Positions 19,751 through 28,412 are shown, counted from the stretch's first letter. The stretch is 64,000 nucleotides of DNA from Hyphomicrobium sp. NDB2Meth4 (GCF_900117445.1 NZ_FPEJ01000001.1:248001-312000), one strand, 5' to 3'. Notes: generated by a model from the sequence alone, not told the origin. Numbers and translations are program-made.

Positions 19751-20155
19751 TCAGGACTTCTCGCAGATCCGCACCCCAGCTGGGTCCCGATAGCAGAAAT
19801 CCCGGGCGCAATCGCAGGTGCCATCATCGCCGCCCCCGTCTGGCAGGCCCGGCTCCCGGCACGTCGAGGCATCTGGCTCGACCTCGCAGCGGAAGCGGAT
19901 AATCGGCGCTGGCGTCCTCGGGGCCAAAGGCATGGCCGGCGTCAGCTGCGGCGCCGCGGGCGCAACCGGCAAAACACGTAGTTCAGGCGACGTCGGCAGC
20001 ACTGGAACGATCGGTTGAGCACCACTCACCGGCGGCACCACCACCTCCGGAACGACACGCTGCGCAAAAACCGGCATCGCAGCGCCCGCCGTCAACAAAA
20101 ACGCGGCCACCAGCATTCGCCAGCGACCGCGTCGAACTGTGGGCACAAGGGCCAT
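19751..20155 (-). CDS. secreted Pro-rich, Cys-containing hypothetical protein
   Basis: 134 residues with a signal peptide ([18 protein letters not shown] region), a Pro/Val-rich linker ([20 protein letters not shown]) and a C-terminal third holding six Cys residues ('[12 protein letters not shown]', '[20 protein letters not shown]'), which suggests disulfides in the periplasm. The start is the ATG with GGTGGAG about five nt upstream. It lies between infC and rpmI on the same strand. No family recognised. Confidence 0.65.
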   Translation of the reverse strand: MALVPTVRRGRWRMLVAAFLLTAGAAMPVFAQRVVPEVVVPPVSGAQPIVPVLPTSPELRVLPVAPAAPQLTPAMPLAPRTPAPIIRFRCEVEPDASTCREPGLPDGGGDDGTCDCARDFCYRDPAGVRICEKS

Positions 20156-20199
20156 CGGCACTCCACCGCACGTGGGCCGCGGCACCGATTGTCGGCGCG

Positions 20200-20739
20200 T
20201 TAGCGCGGCGCCAGAACCATCACCATCTGCCGGCCTTCCAGGCGCGGTTCCGATTCCACCTTGGCAATCGGCTCCAGGTCGCCCTTTACGCGCTGCAGGA
20301 CCTGCATGCCGAGCTGCTGGTGCGCCATCTCGCGACCGCGGAAGCGCAGGGTGATCTTCACCTTGTCGCCGTCCTCGAAGAATCTTTTGATCGAGCGCAT
20401 CTTCACGTCGTAGTCGTGGTCGTCGATCGCGGGGCGCATCTTGATCTCTTTGATCTCGACGATCTTCTGGTGCTTGCGCGCCTCGGCCGCCTTCTTCTGC
20501 GCCTGATACTTGTACTTGCCGAAGTCGAGGATCTTGCAGACCGGTGGCGTCGCTTCAGGCGAAATCTCGACGAGATCCAGGCCCGCCTTCACAGCGCGCT
20601 CCAATGCATCAGCGTGGCTGACCACACCTACGTTCTCGCCATTCTCATCGATCAGTCGTACTTCGCGGGACCGGATTGCCTCATTGATCCGGGGTCCGGA
20701 TGGCTCGCGCTCGGGCGCGGCTCGCATTGGTCGGCGGAT
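20200..20739 (-). CDS. infC: translation initiation factor IF-3 (ATC start codon)
   Basis: A 179-residue IF-3 with both domains: N-domain '[20 protein letters not shown]', linker helix '[19 protein letters not shown]' and C-domain '[19 protein letters not shown]', '[13 protein letters not shown]'. I place the start at ATC in 'ATC CGC CGA CCA ATG': AGGAG lies seven nt before the ATC but 19 nt before the ATG, and related alphaproteobacterial IF-3 proteins start with (M)RRP. A rare start codon (AUU/AUC) is the known basis of IF-3 autoregulation, since IF-3 itself rejects such codons. The ATG four codons later is the alternative. Confidence 0.95.
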   Translation of the reverse strand: MRRPMRAAPEREPSGPRINEAIRSREVRLIDENGENVGVVSHADALERAVKAGLDLVEISPEATPPVCKILDFGKYKYQAQKKAAEARKHQKIVEIKEIKMRPAIDDHDYDVKMRSIKRFFEDGDKVKITLRFRGREMAHQQLGMQVLQRVKGDLEPIAKVESEPRLEGRQMVMVLAPR

Positions 20740-20924
20740 GTTGTCTCTCCTACGGTGACTTCTGGTAAGTCGTGCACTGAAAGCCGGCGGACCTCCGCGG
20801 GCCAACCGGCACAAATGCTCATCTCAATGGGCCAGAAACATCGAGAAAAAACGCCCCCAAGTCAAGATGGCAACATGGGACCATTCAGCCACAACCCACT
20901 TCATATTGTAGCGCAAACGCCCCA

Positions 20925-22448
20925 TCAGCCGCGGCTGAGCCCCTTCTTTGCCAGCTCTTCCAGGTATTCGCCCCAGCGCTTTTCCTTTTCGCGTCCAAGC
21001 TGCTGAAGATAGGTCCACGTGTAGAGGCCGGTGTCGTGCCCGTCATTGAAGGCGATGCGGATCGCGTAGTTTCCGACCGGCCGCAGTTCCGAAATTTTCA
21101 CGTTGCGCTTGTTGCCGACCGTCACCCGCTGTTCGATAGAGTGCCCCTGCACCTCGGCCGACGGGCTCATCACGCGCAGCATCTCCGCCGTGAGCTCGTA
21201 CTTTGACCCGCAGGCGAACTCCACCTTGAGCCCCGCCCCGCCATCGGTGATTTCCAGCTTCGGCGGGCGCACCATGTTCCGCTTGGCCGTCTCCAGCTCA
21301 TCGAGGGTGCGAACAGCGATGTCCTTGAAAAGCTTGGCATGCAGGCTGTCGGGCAAAGTCGCGGTAATCGGCTGCCCGGTATCCGACCGCAACCGCACAT
21401 CGAGATCGAGCGGCACCGCCCCGAGGAAGGGCACACCCAGCCGCGCCGCCTCCTGCTCCGCGCCGCCGTGCCCGAAAATGTCCGACCGCTCTCCGCACTT
21501 CGGGCAGATGAAGGTGCTCATGTTCTCGACGATGCCCAGCACCGGCACGCCGACCTTGCGGAACATGGCGAGGCCCTTGCGCGCATCGATCAGTGCCAGA
21601 TCCTGCGGTGTAGACACGACCACGGCGCCCGACAGCGGCACCTGCTGCGCCATGGTCAGCTGCACATCGCCCGTACCCGGAGGCATATCGATCACGAGCA
21701 CGTCGAGATCGCCGTTCTCTCCCCACGCCACGTCACGCAGCATCTGGTTCAGCGCACCGACGACCATCGGACCGCGCCAGATCACCGGCGTTTCCTCATC
21801 GACGAGGAAACCCATCGACATAGCCTTGATGCCGTAAGCCTCGAGCGGCCTCAGCGTCTTGCCTGAAACAACCTGCGGCTGTCCCTTCAGACCCAACAAG
21901 CGCGGCTGCGACGGCCCGTAGATGTCGGCGTCGAGGATGCCAACCTTCTTTCCCGCGGCCGCAAGGCCCAGCGCCAGATTGACCGCGACTGTCGACTTTC
22001 CGACACCACCCTTGCCTGACGCCACCGCGATGATCGATTTGACACCGGGAACCTCGGCCATCGGCTTCGGCCCAGCTCCGCTCTGGGCCGCAGCTGGTCC
22101 ATGCGAATGCGCGTGCGCACCGCTGCCATTGCCCGTCGCGCCGCGCGCCCGCGCCTCGCTTACGCGCGCGCTCTCCGACGGCCGCGAAGAAGCCCCCGCC
22201 GGCGCTTCCGCCGTCAGCACTGCCGTGACGCCCGCAACCCCTGGAAGTTTCGCAACAACCGTCTCCGCAGCCTTGCGCAGCGGCTCGAGCTCCTCAGCGC
22301 GCGCCGCCGGCACGGTAATAGAGAAATAGACCTTGTCGTCCCTGACGAGGATCTCCGAAACGAGGCCGAGATCGACAATGTTGCCCTCCAGGTCAGGGCC
22401 TTTGATACGACGCAGCTCGTGCAGAACGGCATCTTTAGAGAACGACAT
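20925..22448 (-). CDS. Mrp/ApbC-type Fe-S carrier ATPase fused to DUF971 (HCF101-like)
   Basis: 507 residues with three domains. Residues about 1-75 are the MIP18/DUF59 domain ('LHELRRIKGPDLEGNIVDLG'). Residues about 130-385 are the P-loop NTPase with deviant Walker A 'VASGKGGVGKSTVAVNLALG', 'DADIYGPSQPRLLG', 'DMPPGTGDVQLT' and the CxxC site in 'STFICPKCGERSDIFG'. From about residue 395 to the end is a DUF971 domain ('LRPVGNYAIRIAFNDGHDTG', 'LYTWTYLQQLG'). Mrp proteins bind and transfer Fe-S clusters; the three-domain order is that of chloroplast HCF101. The start is the ATG of MSFSKDAVL; the 44 codons before it look random. Confidence 0.93.
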   Translation of the reverse strand: MSFSKDAVLHELRRIKGPDLEGNIVDLGLVSEILVRDDKVYFSITVPAARAEELEPLRKAAETVVAKLPGVAGVTAVLTAEAPAGASSRPSESARVSEARARGATGNGSGAHAHSHGPAAAQSGAGPKPMAEVPGVKSIIAVASGKGGVGKSTVAVNLALGLAAAGKKVGILDADIYGPSQPRLLGLKGQPQVVSGKTLRPLEAYGIKAMSMGFLVDEETPVIWRGPMVVGALNQMLRDVAWGENGDLDVLVIDMPPGTGDVQLTMAQQVPLSGAVVVSTPQDLALIDARKGLAMFRKVGVPVLGIVENMSTFICPKCGERSDIFGHGGAEQEAARLGVPFLGAVPLDLDVRLRSDTGQPITATLPDSLHAKLFKDIAVRTLDELETAKRNMVRPPKLEITDGGAGLKVEFACGSKYELTAEMLRVMSPSAEVQGHSIEQRVTVGNKRNVKISELRPVGNYAIRIAFNDGHDTGLYTWTYLQQLGREKEKRWGEYLEELAKKGLSRG

Positions 22449-22735
22449 AGCTGCGGGGCTCCTAAGGTCTTCGTGACGGGCGACAGTGCGCCATCTAAGC
22501 CATAAGGTGACATATTCAATCACCGTGCCAGATAGCGGCAGATTGCTTAGCGCACAGAAACCGCTCACGTGTAGCTGCATGGGGTCGCGCGGTCAGCCCG
22601 GCCGCTACCGGGTCACGTGGCCGCGCATTACCCTGGAAGTCGCTGGTAAGCCTCGATATACGGGTTTATCGGACCAACGGCGGAAACCGGATACTGCCGC
22701 GCAAAAGACGCAAAAGTCTAGGGAAGCCGTCCATC

Positions 22736-23344
22736 ATGCAGGCGCTGCTGGCTCTCAGCCGAGCGATTGATGCCGCAACGCGCCTCATCGGCCAATGGGT
22801 GGCCTGGCTGATCGTCGCCGCCGCGCTCATCAGCGCGGGCAACGCCGTCGTCCGCAAACTCTTCGACATCAGCTCCAACGCCTGGCTCGAGTTGCAGTGG
22901 TGGCTATTTGCCGCCGTGTTCCTGCTGGCCGCCCCTTGGACCCTCGCGCTCAACGAGCACATCCGCATCGACATCATCAACGAGCGCATGCCGCGCCGCG
23001 TGCGTGACGCCATAGAGATCGTCGGACACCTCTTCTTCCTGCTGCCGACCGCAGCGCTCGTCGCCTACACGTCCTGGAGTTTCTTCCTCTCGTCGTGGGA
23101 GCAGAACGAGCAATCCTCTAATTACGGCGGCCTGCCGCAGTGGCCGGTGAAATTCCTCATTCCCCTGGCGTTCGCGATCCTCTTCATCCAAGGCCTCTCC
23201 GAACTGACCAAACGCATCGCCATTATGCGCGGCGACCTGCCGGACGACCGGCTCGACGTCGGTCACCCCGCCGCGGCGCTCGATGCGGGGCACCTCGAAG
23301 CCCGCAGCATCGCAGCAGATGCTCCCCCGCAGCCAAAGCGCTAG
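22736..23344 (+). CDS. TRAP transporter small permease (DctQ family)
   Basis: 202 residues with four predicted transmembrane helices; characteristic segments are 'VAWLIVAAALISAGNAVVRK', 'ELQWWLFAAVFLLAAPWTLA' and the conserved 'HIRIDIINERMP'. Together with the large permease it forms the Na+-driven membrane unit of a tripartite ATP-independent transporter. It starts 20 nt before the DctM-type gene; no binding-protein gene is adjacent. A candidate binding protein is encoded about 5 kb away on the other strand. Confidence 0.92.
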   Translation: MQALLALSRAIDAATRLIGQWVAWLIVAAALISAGNAVVRKLFDISSNAWLELQWWLFAAVFLLAAPWTLALNEHIRIDIINERMPRRVRDAIEIVGHLFFLLPTAALVAYTSWSFFLSSWEQNEQSSNYGGLPQWPVKFLIPLAFAILFIQGLSELTKRIAIMRGDLPDDRLDVGHPAAALDAGHLEARSIAADAPPQPKR

Positions 23345-23364
23345 CTGGATGGGGGGAACGGGGG

Positions 23365-25158
23365 ATGCTTGAGCTGATCGCACAGAACCTCGCGCCGATC
23401 ATGTTCGCGGCGCTGATTGCCTTTCTCCTGCTCGGCTACCCGGCAGCCTTCTCGCTTTCGGCAGTCGGTCTCATCTTCTTTGTCGTCGGCGTTGAACTCG
23501 CGCCCTATTCCGGCGGCGCCATCAATCTTTCCTGGCCGCTGCTCGGCACGCTGCCCGAGCGCATCTACGGCGTGATGACAAACGACACGCTCGTGGCGAT
23601 ACCCTTCTTCGCCTTCATGGGGCTCATTCTCGAACGCTCCGGCATGGCCGAGGATCTGCTGGAAACCGTCGGGCAGCTTTTCGGCAGCGTCCGCGGCGGC
23701 CTTGCCTACGCCGTGATCTTCGTCGGCGCGATGCTCGCAGCCACAACCGGCGTCGTCGCCGCCTCCGTCATTTCGATGGGCCTCATCTCGCTACCCATCA
23801 TGCTGCGGTATGGCTATGACCCTCGCTTCGCCACCGGCACCATCGCCGCCTCGGGCACGCTCGCACAGATCATACCGCCGTCCCTGGTGCTCATCGTCCT
23901 CGCCGATCAGCTCGGCCGCTCCGTCGGCGCCATGTATACCGGCGCGCTCATCCCCGGATTGATGCTCACCGGCCTCTATGTGCTGTTCGTATTTGTCGTC
24001 ACACTCGTCTGGAAGGACGCCGCACCCGGTCTCCCAGCCGAAGCGATAAGTCACCGGGCGGATGACGGCTCGCGTGGCTACACGTCACTGGTCGTCCTGA
24101 CTGCCTTGTGCGGCGCTCTCGCCTGGATCTCCATGCGCGGCTCGATCTACACGGGCGCCAACTACGTCATCCTGACCGTGACGATCGCCATCTGCCTCGC
24201 GATCGTCACCGCTGCCGCGAGCTGGTTGATCCGTCGCTTCGGCGGGCCGCGCCTGCTATCCGCGCTTGCCGAGCAAGTGGTCTTCGTCATGGTGCCGCCG
24301 CTGCTGCTCATCTTCCTCGTGCTCGGCACCATTTTCATCGGCGTCGCCACTCCGACCGAAGGCGGCGCAATGGGCGCAGTTGGCGCCATGCTGCTCGCAC
24401 TCGCCAAGCGCCTCAGCGAGAACAACCCGCAACGCTTCAGCATCGGCATCGTGCGCTCGGCGGCCCAGGCCACGGCCAAGCTGTCTGCCTTCGTGATGTT
24501 CATCCTCATCGGTGCGCGCATTTTCTCGCTCACCTTCTATGGCGTGAACGGCCACCTCTGGGTCGAGCACCTGCTCGTCTCGCTGCCCGGCGGCGAGATC
24601 GGCTTCCTCATCTTCGTCAACGTGCTGGTATTCTTCCTCGCCTTCTTCCTCGACTTCTTCGAGCTCGCCTTCATCATCGTTCCTCTGCTCGCGCCGGCAG
24701 CGCAGGCGCTCGGCATCGACCTCGTCTGGTTCGGCGTCATCCTTGCCGTGAACATGCAGACGAGCTTCATGCATCCTCCGTTCGGCTTCGCGCTGTTCTA
24801 TCTGCGCTCGGTCGCGCCACGCTCCCCTTACGTCGACCGCGTCACCGGCCGCACCATGCCGCCGGTTACGTCGGCACAGATCTATTGGGGCGCAGTCCCC
24901 TACCTGATCATCCAGCTCATCATGGTCGGCGTGCTGATCACTTTCCCCGGGCTCGTGCGCCACGAGGCGGCACCGACGCCGGCGCGCGCGCAGCAAGGCA
25001 TCGGCGTGCCGCATTCACCCGCTGGCGTTTTCGAGAAGCAGGGCTTCTCGCTGCCGCCTTATCCGCCGCAGATCCCTGGCGCCCCCCCGCCCGACCGCTC
25101 TGGTCCCGGTGCACCGACCCTCGACATGTCCGTGCCACCGGTGATCGTGAAGCCATAG
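23365..25158 (+). CDS. TRAP transporter large permease (DctM family)
   Basis: About 597 residues and roughly 12 transmembrane helices. Typical segments: 'TNDTLVAIPFFAFMGLILER', 'GVVAASVISMGLISLPIMLR', 'ASGTLAQIIPPSLVLIVLAD', 'GVATPTEGGAMGAVGAM' and 'MQTSFMHPPFGFALFYLRSV'; the last places it in the mannitol/chloroaromatic-type branch that pairs with TakP-like binding proteins. It ends with a non-family Pro-rich tail of about 65 residues after the last helix. The start is the ATG of MLELIAQN; the longer frame upstream overlaps dctQ and is not membrane-like. Confidence 0.93.
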   Translation: MLELIAQNLAPIMFAALIAFLLLGYPAAFSLSAVGLIFFVVGVELAPYSGGAINLSWPLLGTLPERIYGVMTNDTLVAIPFFAFMGLILERSGMAEDLLETVGQLFGSVRGGLAYAVIFVGAMLAATTGVVAASVISMGLISLPIMLRYGYDPRFATGTIAASGTLAQIIPPSLVLIVLADQLGRSVGAMYTGALIPGLMLTGLYVLFVFVVTLVWKDAAPGLPAEAISHRADDGSRGYTSLVVLTALCGALAWISMRGSIYTGANYVILTVTIAICLAIVTAAASWLIRRFGGPRLLSALAEQVVFVMVPPLLLIFLVLGTIFIGVATPTEGGAMGAVGAMLLALAKRLSENNPQRFSIGIVRSAAQATAKLSAFVMFILIGARIFSLTFYGVNGHLWVEHLLVSLPGGEIGFLIFVNVLVFFLAFFLDFFELAFIIVPLLAPAAQALGIDLVWFGVILAVNMQTSFMHPPFGFALFYLRSVAPRSPYVDRVTGRTMPPVTSAQIYWGAVPYLIIQLIMVGVLITFPGLVRHEAAPTPARAQQGIGVPHSPAGVFEKQGFSLPPYPPQIPGAPPPDRSGPGAPTLDMSVPPVIVKP

Positions 25159-25204
25159 ACGGATTGCGCTAGACTCCGGCCAGAAGATTCTGAGGAGGCC
25201 CCCC

Positions 25205-25651
25205 ATGACCGATCCTTCCGAACCGACGTGCCGGCTGATCCGGCCCGATGACACCTACGACGGCAAGCAGGGGCTCACCTACTTCAACGGCATCGCCGCC
25301 GAAACGGTGGGCTCGAAGGGCATCTGCATGCACCTGCTCACGATCCCACCCGGCGGCCGCGCCAAAGCGCACATGCATGAGAGCCACGAAACAGCGATCT
25401 ACGTGCTCGACGGCGAGGCCATCGCGCTCTACGGCGACAAGCTGCAGCATCAGGCCATCACCAAGGCGGGAGACCTGTTCTACATTCCCGCCGGCGTCCC
25501 GCACCTGCCGATCAACATTTCCGACCGGCCGATATCCGCCGTCATCGCACGTACCGATCCGAACGAGCAGGAAAGCGTCGTCCTACTGCCCGAGCTCGAA
25601 CCTTACGCCGACGCGGCCATCGCCCAGCTGACGGCGAAGAAGATCACTTAG
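25205..25651 (+). CDS. small cupin-domain protein
   Basis: 148 residues with one cupin barrel: 'AKAHMHESHETAIYVLDGEA' (HxH...E set) and 'GDLFYIPAGVPHLPINISD' (second His). Probably a metal-binding enzyme or ligand-binding protein for small organic acids or sugars. GAGG lies before the ATG, and it follows the TRAP permease by 46 nt, so it is likely in the same transcript and may act on the transported compound. Substrate unknown. Confidence 0.8.
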   Translation: MTDPSEPTCRLIRPDDTYDGKQGLTYFNGIAAETVGSKGICMHLLTIPPGGRAKAHMHESHETAIYVLDGEAIALYGDKLQHQAITKAGDLFYIPAGVPHLPINISDRPISAVIARTDPNEQESVVLLPELEPYADAAIAQLTAKKIT

Positions 25652-25705
25652 CGCCCGTGGCAAGCCACGCTCTGGCACGTCGCCCGACGGCGACCGGTAC
25701 TCGGA

Positions 25706-26614
25706 TCAGCCGCCGGTCTCGTTCGGCTGGCACTGGCCATATGGATTGCGGTACATGCCCGCTGGGCATGCCTTGTTTTTGTTCTTCGCTGCCTTCTTTT
25801 GCTCGGTCTTGGTCTTCGGCGCACATTGGCCGTTGAGATAGACCATTCCCATGTCGACGCACGCCGCCTTGGCGCGGCGCTCGATGGTCGCCTTCGAAGG
25901 TTTGGCGGATTTCTTCTTCGGTCGATCTTCGTCATCGTCGTCATCCGACGACTTGGACGTGCCTTTGGGCGATGGGGCCTTTGACAACTGATCCTCTGGC
26001 AGCAAGCGCGCGACCGAAGTGCCATCTCGAGGCAGGAACACCTGCCGGCAGCTGCCTTCCTCGTACGCGGCGATCCAAGGATGCGTCAGGAACGTCTCCT
26101 GCACTATTTCCGCGCCGGGCTGTAACTGGCTGTACTCTTTGAGAGCACCATCGAAGTCTATCCACTGGATGATGAGCGTGCCGGCTGACTGATTGATGAA
26201 ATGTACCTTCGCCGGGGTCTTCGACTTCTGCGACTTCAGCTTTCTAACATCCGAACACGACCGCTCCTCGGCGGGCTGCTCCGGCGCCGGCGAAACAACG
26301 ACGGCTGAGGCTGACGGAGGCGTAGCTGGGGGCGCCGCAGGACCGGCCAGCTTCTTAACGTAGGCGCGCGCCAGGTCGGCGCGGAAACCGGTCGGGTAGT
26401 TGGTCAGGAACGCGTCCCAAGCCTCGACTGTGCCAAGCTCCTTGGCCTCATCGAATGCTTGCTTCTCGCTCGTCGCGGAATCCCCACCCGCAGCTTGGGC
26501 ATTTGCCGCCGGATAGCCGAAAGACCATCCGTCTTCGACGGTTAGCGGCAAAAGCAGGGCTGCACCCGTAATCAGCCCACGAAGCGCGAGGGAATGCAAA
26601 GCTCCGATTGTCAC
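25706..26614 (-). CDS. secreted protein with a VHL beta-like domain
   Basis: About 302 residues. Order: signal peptide (LALRGLITGAALLLPLTV...NAQA); a helical motif 'AFDEAKELGTVEAWDAFLTN' seen in other rhizobial envelope proteins; a Pro-rich linker; a domain at about 137-195 with 'VHFINQSAGTLIIQWIDFDG', 'LQPGAEIVQETFLTHPW' and 'RQVFLP', matching the von Hippel-Lindau beta domain (compare human 'VIFCNRSP...VWLNFDGEP...LPPGTG...HLW...FVP'); an acidic/Lys stretch; and two C-terminal repeats 'C-x-x-GM-x-Y-x-N-GQC-x-P'. GTG is taken as start (GGAGG four nt upstream, right at the signal peptide); ATG 54 or 102 nt earlier are alternatives. Convergent with the cupin gene. Function unknown. Confidence 0.75.
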   Translation of the reverse strand: MTIGALHSLALRGLITGAALLLPLTVEDGWSFGYPAANAQAAGGDSATSEKQAFDEAKELGTVEAWDAFLTNYPTGFRADLARAYVKKLAGPAAPPATPPSASAVVVSPAPEQPAEERSCSDVRKLKSQKSKTPAKVHFINQSAGTLIIQWIDFDGALKEYSQLQPGAEIVQETFLTHPWIAAYEEGSCRQVFLPRDGTSVARLLPEDQLSKAPSPKGTSKSSDDDDDEDRPKKKSAKPSKATIERRAKAACVDMGMVYLNGQCAPKTKTEQKKAAKNKNKACPAGMYRNPYGQCQPNETGG

Positions 26615-26747
26615 GTCGCCTCCAGGCTCCAGCCCCGTTACCCGGAGGCTTTGTTCACCCGCCAGCATATCGAGCTTTTTCCTTTGTGTACTGAGGAAAA
26701 AGCTGACAGGGCGCACAGCAAGCGTCCCATGTCCTCCCAGACGCGGG

Positions 26748-27572
26748 CTAGCGCGAATGCACCAGCCTCAGCTTCGACGGCGAGGGTGCCGGTCGCAGCG
26801 CGCCGAGCACCGACAGCGCACCCAGGACCTCTTCGCAGATGCGCACCCCGCGCGCGTCGAGCCCCCACCAGCGTCGCGTCCCCTGCCCTGTCGTGATCTC
26901 GACCAGCTCGGCCCCGACCGGCACGCTCGTGTCATCACGCGCGATGCCGCGCAAAACGCCGTCGACCGGCGCTTTCACGATGTTCGACCCCAGATACCCC
27001 AGCGCAAAGCCTTTGTAGATGCGCGTGCCGACATCGAGCGGCGTATGCCAGCGGCCCGCTTCCGGCGAGCGCATCAGCAGCATCTGCTGCGCGTGGCGCC
27101 GCTCCCGTTGCGCCACCTCAACGGTAACGCGCGCCCCCACCACTGCATCGCAGTCCTCGCCCGACACGAACCCTTTTCCCACCCCAATGGTGAAGCGGGC
27201 GAGCTTGCGCAGCTGCGGCGTCACCGCGTCGGAATGCATACGAGCGTCGACCAGCACATCGATCCCGCCGATGATCAGCAGTTCCGACAGCTCCAGGCGC
27301 GTGACCGTGATCTGATCCAGGGTGCGCACCTGCGCGCGCGCGGCAAGCACATTGTCGACGCTGACTGCGGTCACTCCGCCCAGTGAACCGTTGCCGTCGA
27401 ACAAGGCGTCAAAGAACGACATGCCCCGCCGGATCACCGGAAATGCCGGATCGTGCGCCATCAAAACCGCGTAGCCCGCATGGTGCAGGCCGACCGCAAT
27501 CGCCGAAGCGACCTCGTTCAGTCCAAGCACGATGGCAAGCGGCTTCGCGGCACGCATGGATGAGCCGACCAC
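26748..27572 (-). CDS. YqeB-like molybdenum hydroxylase accessory protein
   Basis: 274 residues resembling the EF2563/YqeB family, linked to maturation of molybdenum hydroxylases. Motifs: an N-terminal Rossmann-like start 'PLAIVLGLNEVASAIAVGLH', 'IGVGKGFVSGEDCDAVVGAR' (compare G-GPGF-G-DC-AVVET in YqeB), and a biotinyl-like end 'NIVKAPVDGVLRGIARDD...VPVGAELVEI'. GTG is the start: TAAGGAG lies nine nt upstream, better spaced than for the ATG five codons later. A perfect Mo-box lies about 25 nt upstream, and mobA, mobB and moaA are nearby, which all support a molybdenum role. The exact reaction is not known for the family. Confidence 0.75.
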   Translation of the reverse strand: MVGSSMRAAKPLAIVLGLNEVASAIAVGLHHAGYAVLMAHDPAFPVIRRGMSFFDALFDGNGSLGGVTAVSVDNVLAARAQVRTLDQITVTRLELSELLIIGGIDVLVDARMHSDAVTPQLRKLARFTIGVGKGFVSGEDCDAVVGARVTVEVAQRERRHAQQMLLMRSPEAGRWHTPLDVGTRIYKGFALGYLGSNIVKAPVDGVLRGIARDDTSVPVGAELVEITTGQGTRRWWGLDARGVRICEEVLGALSVLGALRPAPSPSKLRLVHSR

Positions 27573-27597
27573 TCCCGCATTCTCCTTAGTTCCCGCA

Positions 27598-27621
27598 CGT
27601 TATATCTATGTAGATATAACG
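27598..27621. promoter_or_regulatory. ModE-type Mo-box
   Basis: A palindrome with perfect 11-bp arms, CGTTATATCTA-TG-TAGATATAACG, lying 25 nt upstream of the YqeB-like gene. It matches the CGTTATAT...ATATAACG form bound by molybdate-responsive ModE/MopA-type regulators in proteobacteria. It could repress the YqeB-like gene when molybdate is plentiful, or activate it; the sequence does not say which. No modE gene is in the window. Confidence 0.8.
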
Positions 27622-27665
27622 ACGCAAGAGACCAGGTTGCCACTGGTTAGCGGTCTGACCAATAA

Positions 27666-28412
27666 CTATGCTGAGTAGACGCCGATACTCGTGTGCAGAA
27701 AGTGCACCCCGAGAATGATCAGGATCAGCGCCACGATTGCCAATCCGTGACGTTCCACCACCGCGTCGAACTTTGCGCGCAGCCGCCGCGCCGCTGCCGG
27801 CCCCGACACGGCCATAGCCGCCGGCAGGAAGCTCGGCAACAGGGCCAGCACCAGAAAAATCACAGCCCCGCTCACTTGCGCGCTGGCCGGTGTCATTGCC
27901 GACATCTGATGCCCCGCAGCAATGCAGATCGGTAGCCGCTTCGGGTTCACCGCCCCCACAAACGCCCCGAGTTCAAAGCAGCGCCACAGCGCCCGCCCCC
28001 GGCTGAGCGGACTGTTTCCGCCGACCGGCATCCAATGCGCGAGAGCCTGCTTCAGCATCCCCGCCTGCTTTTCGACCGATGGTGCAAGCTCGCGCAACTG
28101 TCTCCAGTATTCGCGCGCCCGCTCGATGCCGAGCCACAGCAACGCGATCCCAAGTCCGGCGCGAATGATGAAGGCATGCCACGAGGGATGATGCCGCAAA
28201 TGCAGCCCGTCTCCCGAGATAGACAAGCCGATCGTCATCGCTGCGGCAATGCCCGTCGCGGTGCCGATGAAATAGGAAATCGACTTCGACTTCGCTCCCG
28301 CGTCATCGCCTGCCAGCACCAGGCCGAGCAGAAACACCTCGGGACTGAGGAGGCATGCTGCTCCAAGCGAACCCAGCACCGTCAAATCGTGCGCGAAGCC
28401 GGAAGCGATCAT
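27666..28412 (-). CDS. GAP/LysE-like small-molecule exporter family membrane protein
   Basis: 248 residues with about six transmembrane helices ('GSLGAACLLSPEVFLLGLVL', 'SISYFIGTATGIAAAMTIGL', 'AFVGAVNPKRLPICIAAGHQ', 'AVIFLVLALLPSFLPAAMAV', 'LAIVALILIILGVHFLHT'). The 'GAxNPKxLP' loop and overall layout match the GAP (Sap) family, related to LysE-type exporters. The transported compound is unknown. It ends about 70 nt before the Mo-box on the same strand as the YqeB-like gene, so read-through into that gene is possible. Confidence 0.8.
   Translation of the reverse strand: MIASGFAHDLTVLGSLGAACLLSPEVFLLGLVLAGDDAGAKSKSISYFIGTATGIAAAMTIGLSISGDGLHLRHHPSWHAFIIRAGLGIALLWLGIERAREYWRQLRELAPSVEKQAGMLKQALAHWMPVGGNSPLSRGRALWRCFELGAFVGAVNPKRLPICIAAGHQMSAMTPASAQVSGAVIFLVLALLPSFLPAAMAVSGPAAARRLRAKFDAVVERHGLAIVALILIILGVHFLHTSIGVYSA

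Noticed and set aside
24108-25172. 354-codon plus-strand frame inside the DctM-type gene
   Set aside because: Out-of-frame Arg/His-rich reading of a membrane protein gene; no start signal.
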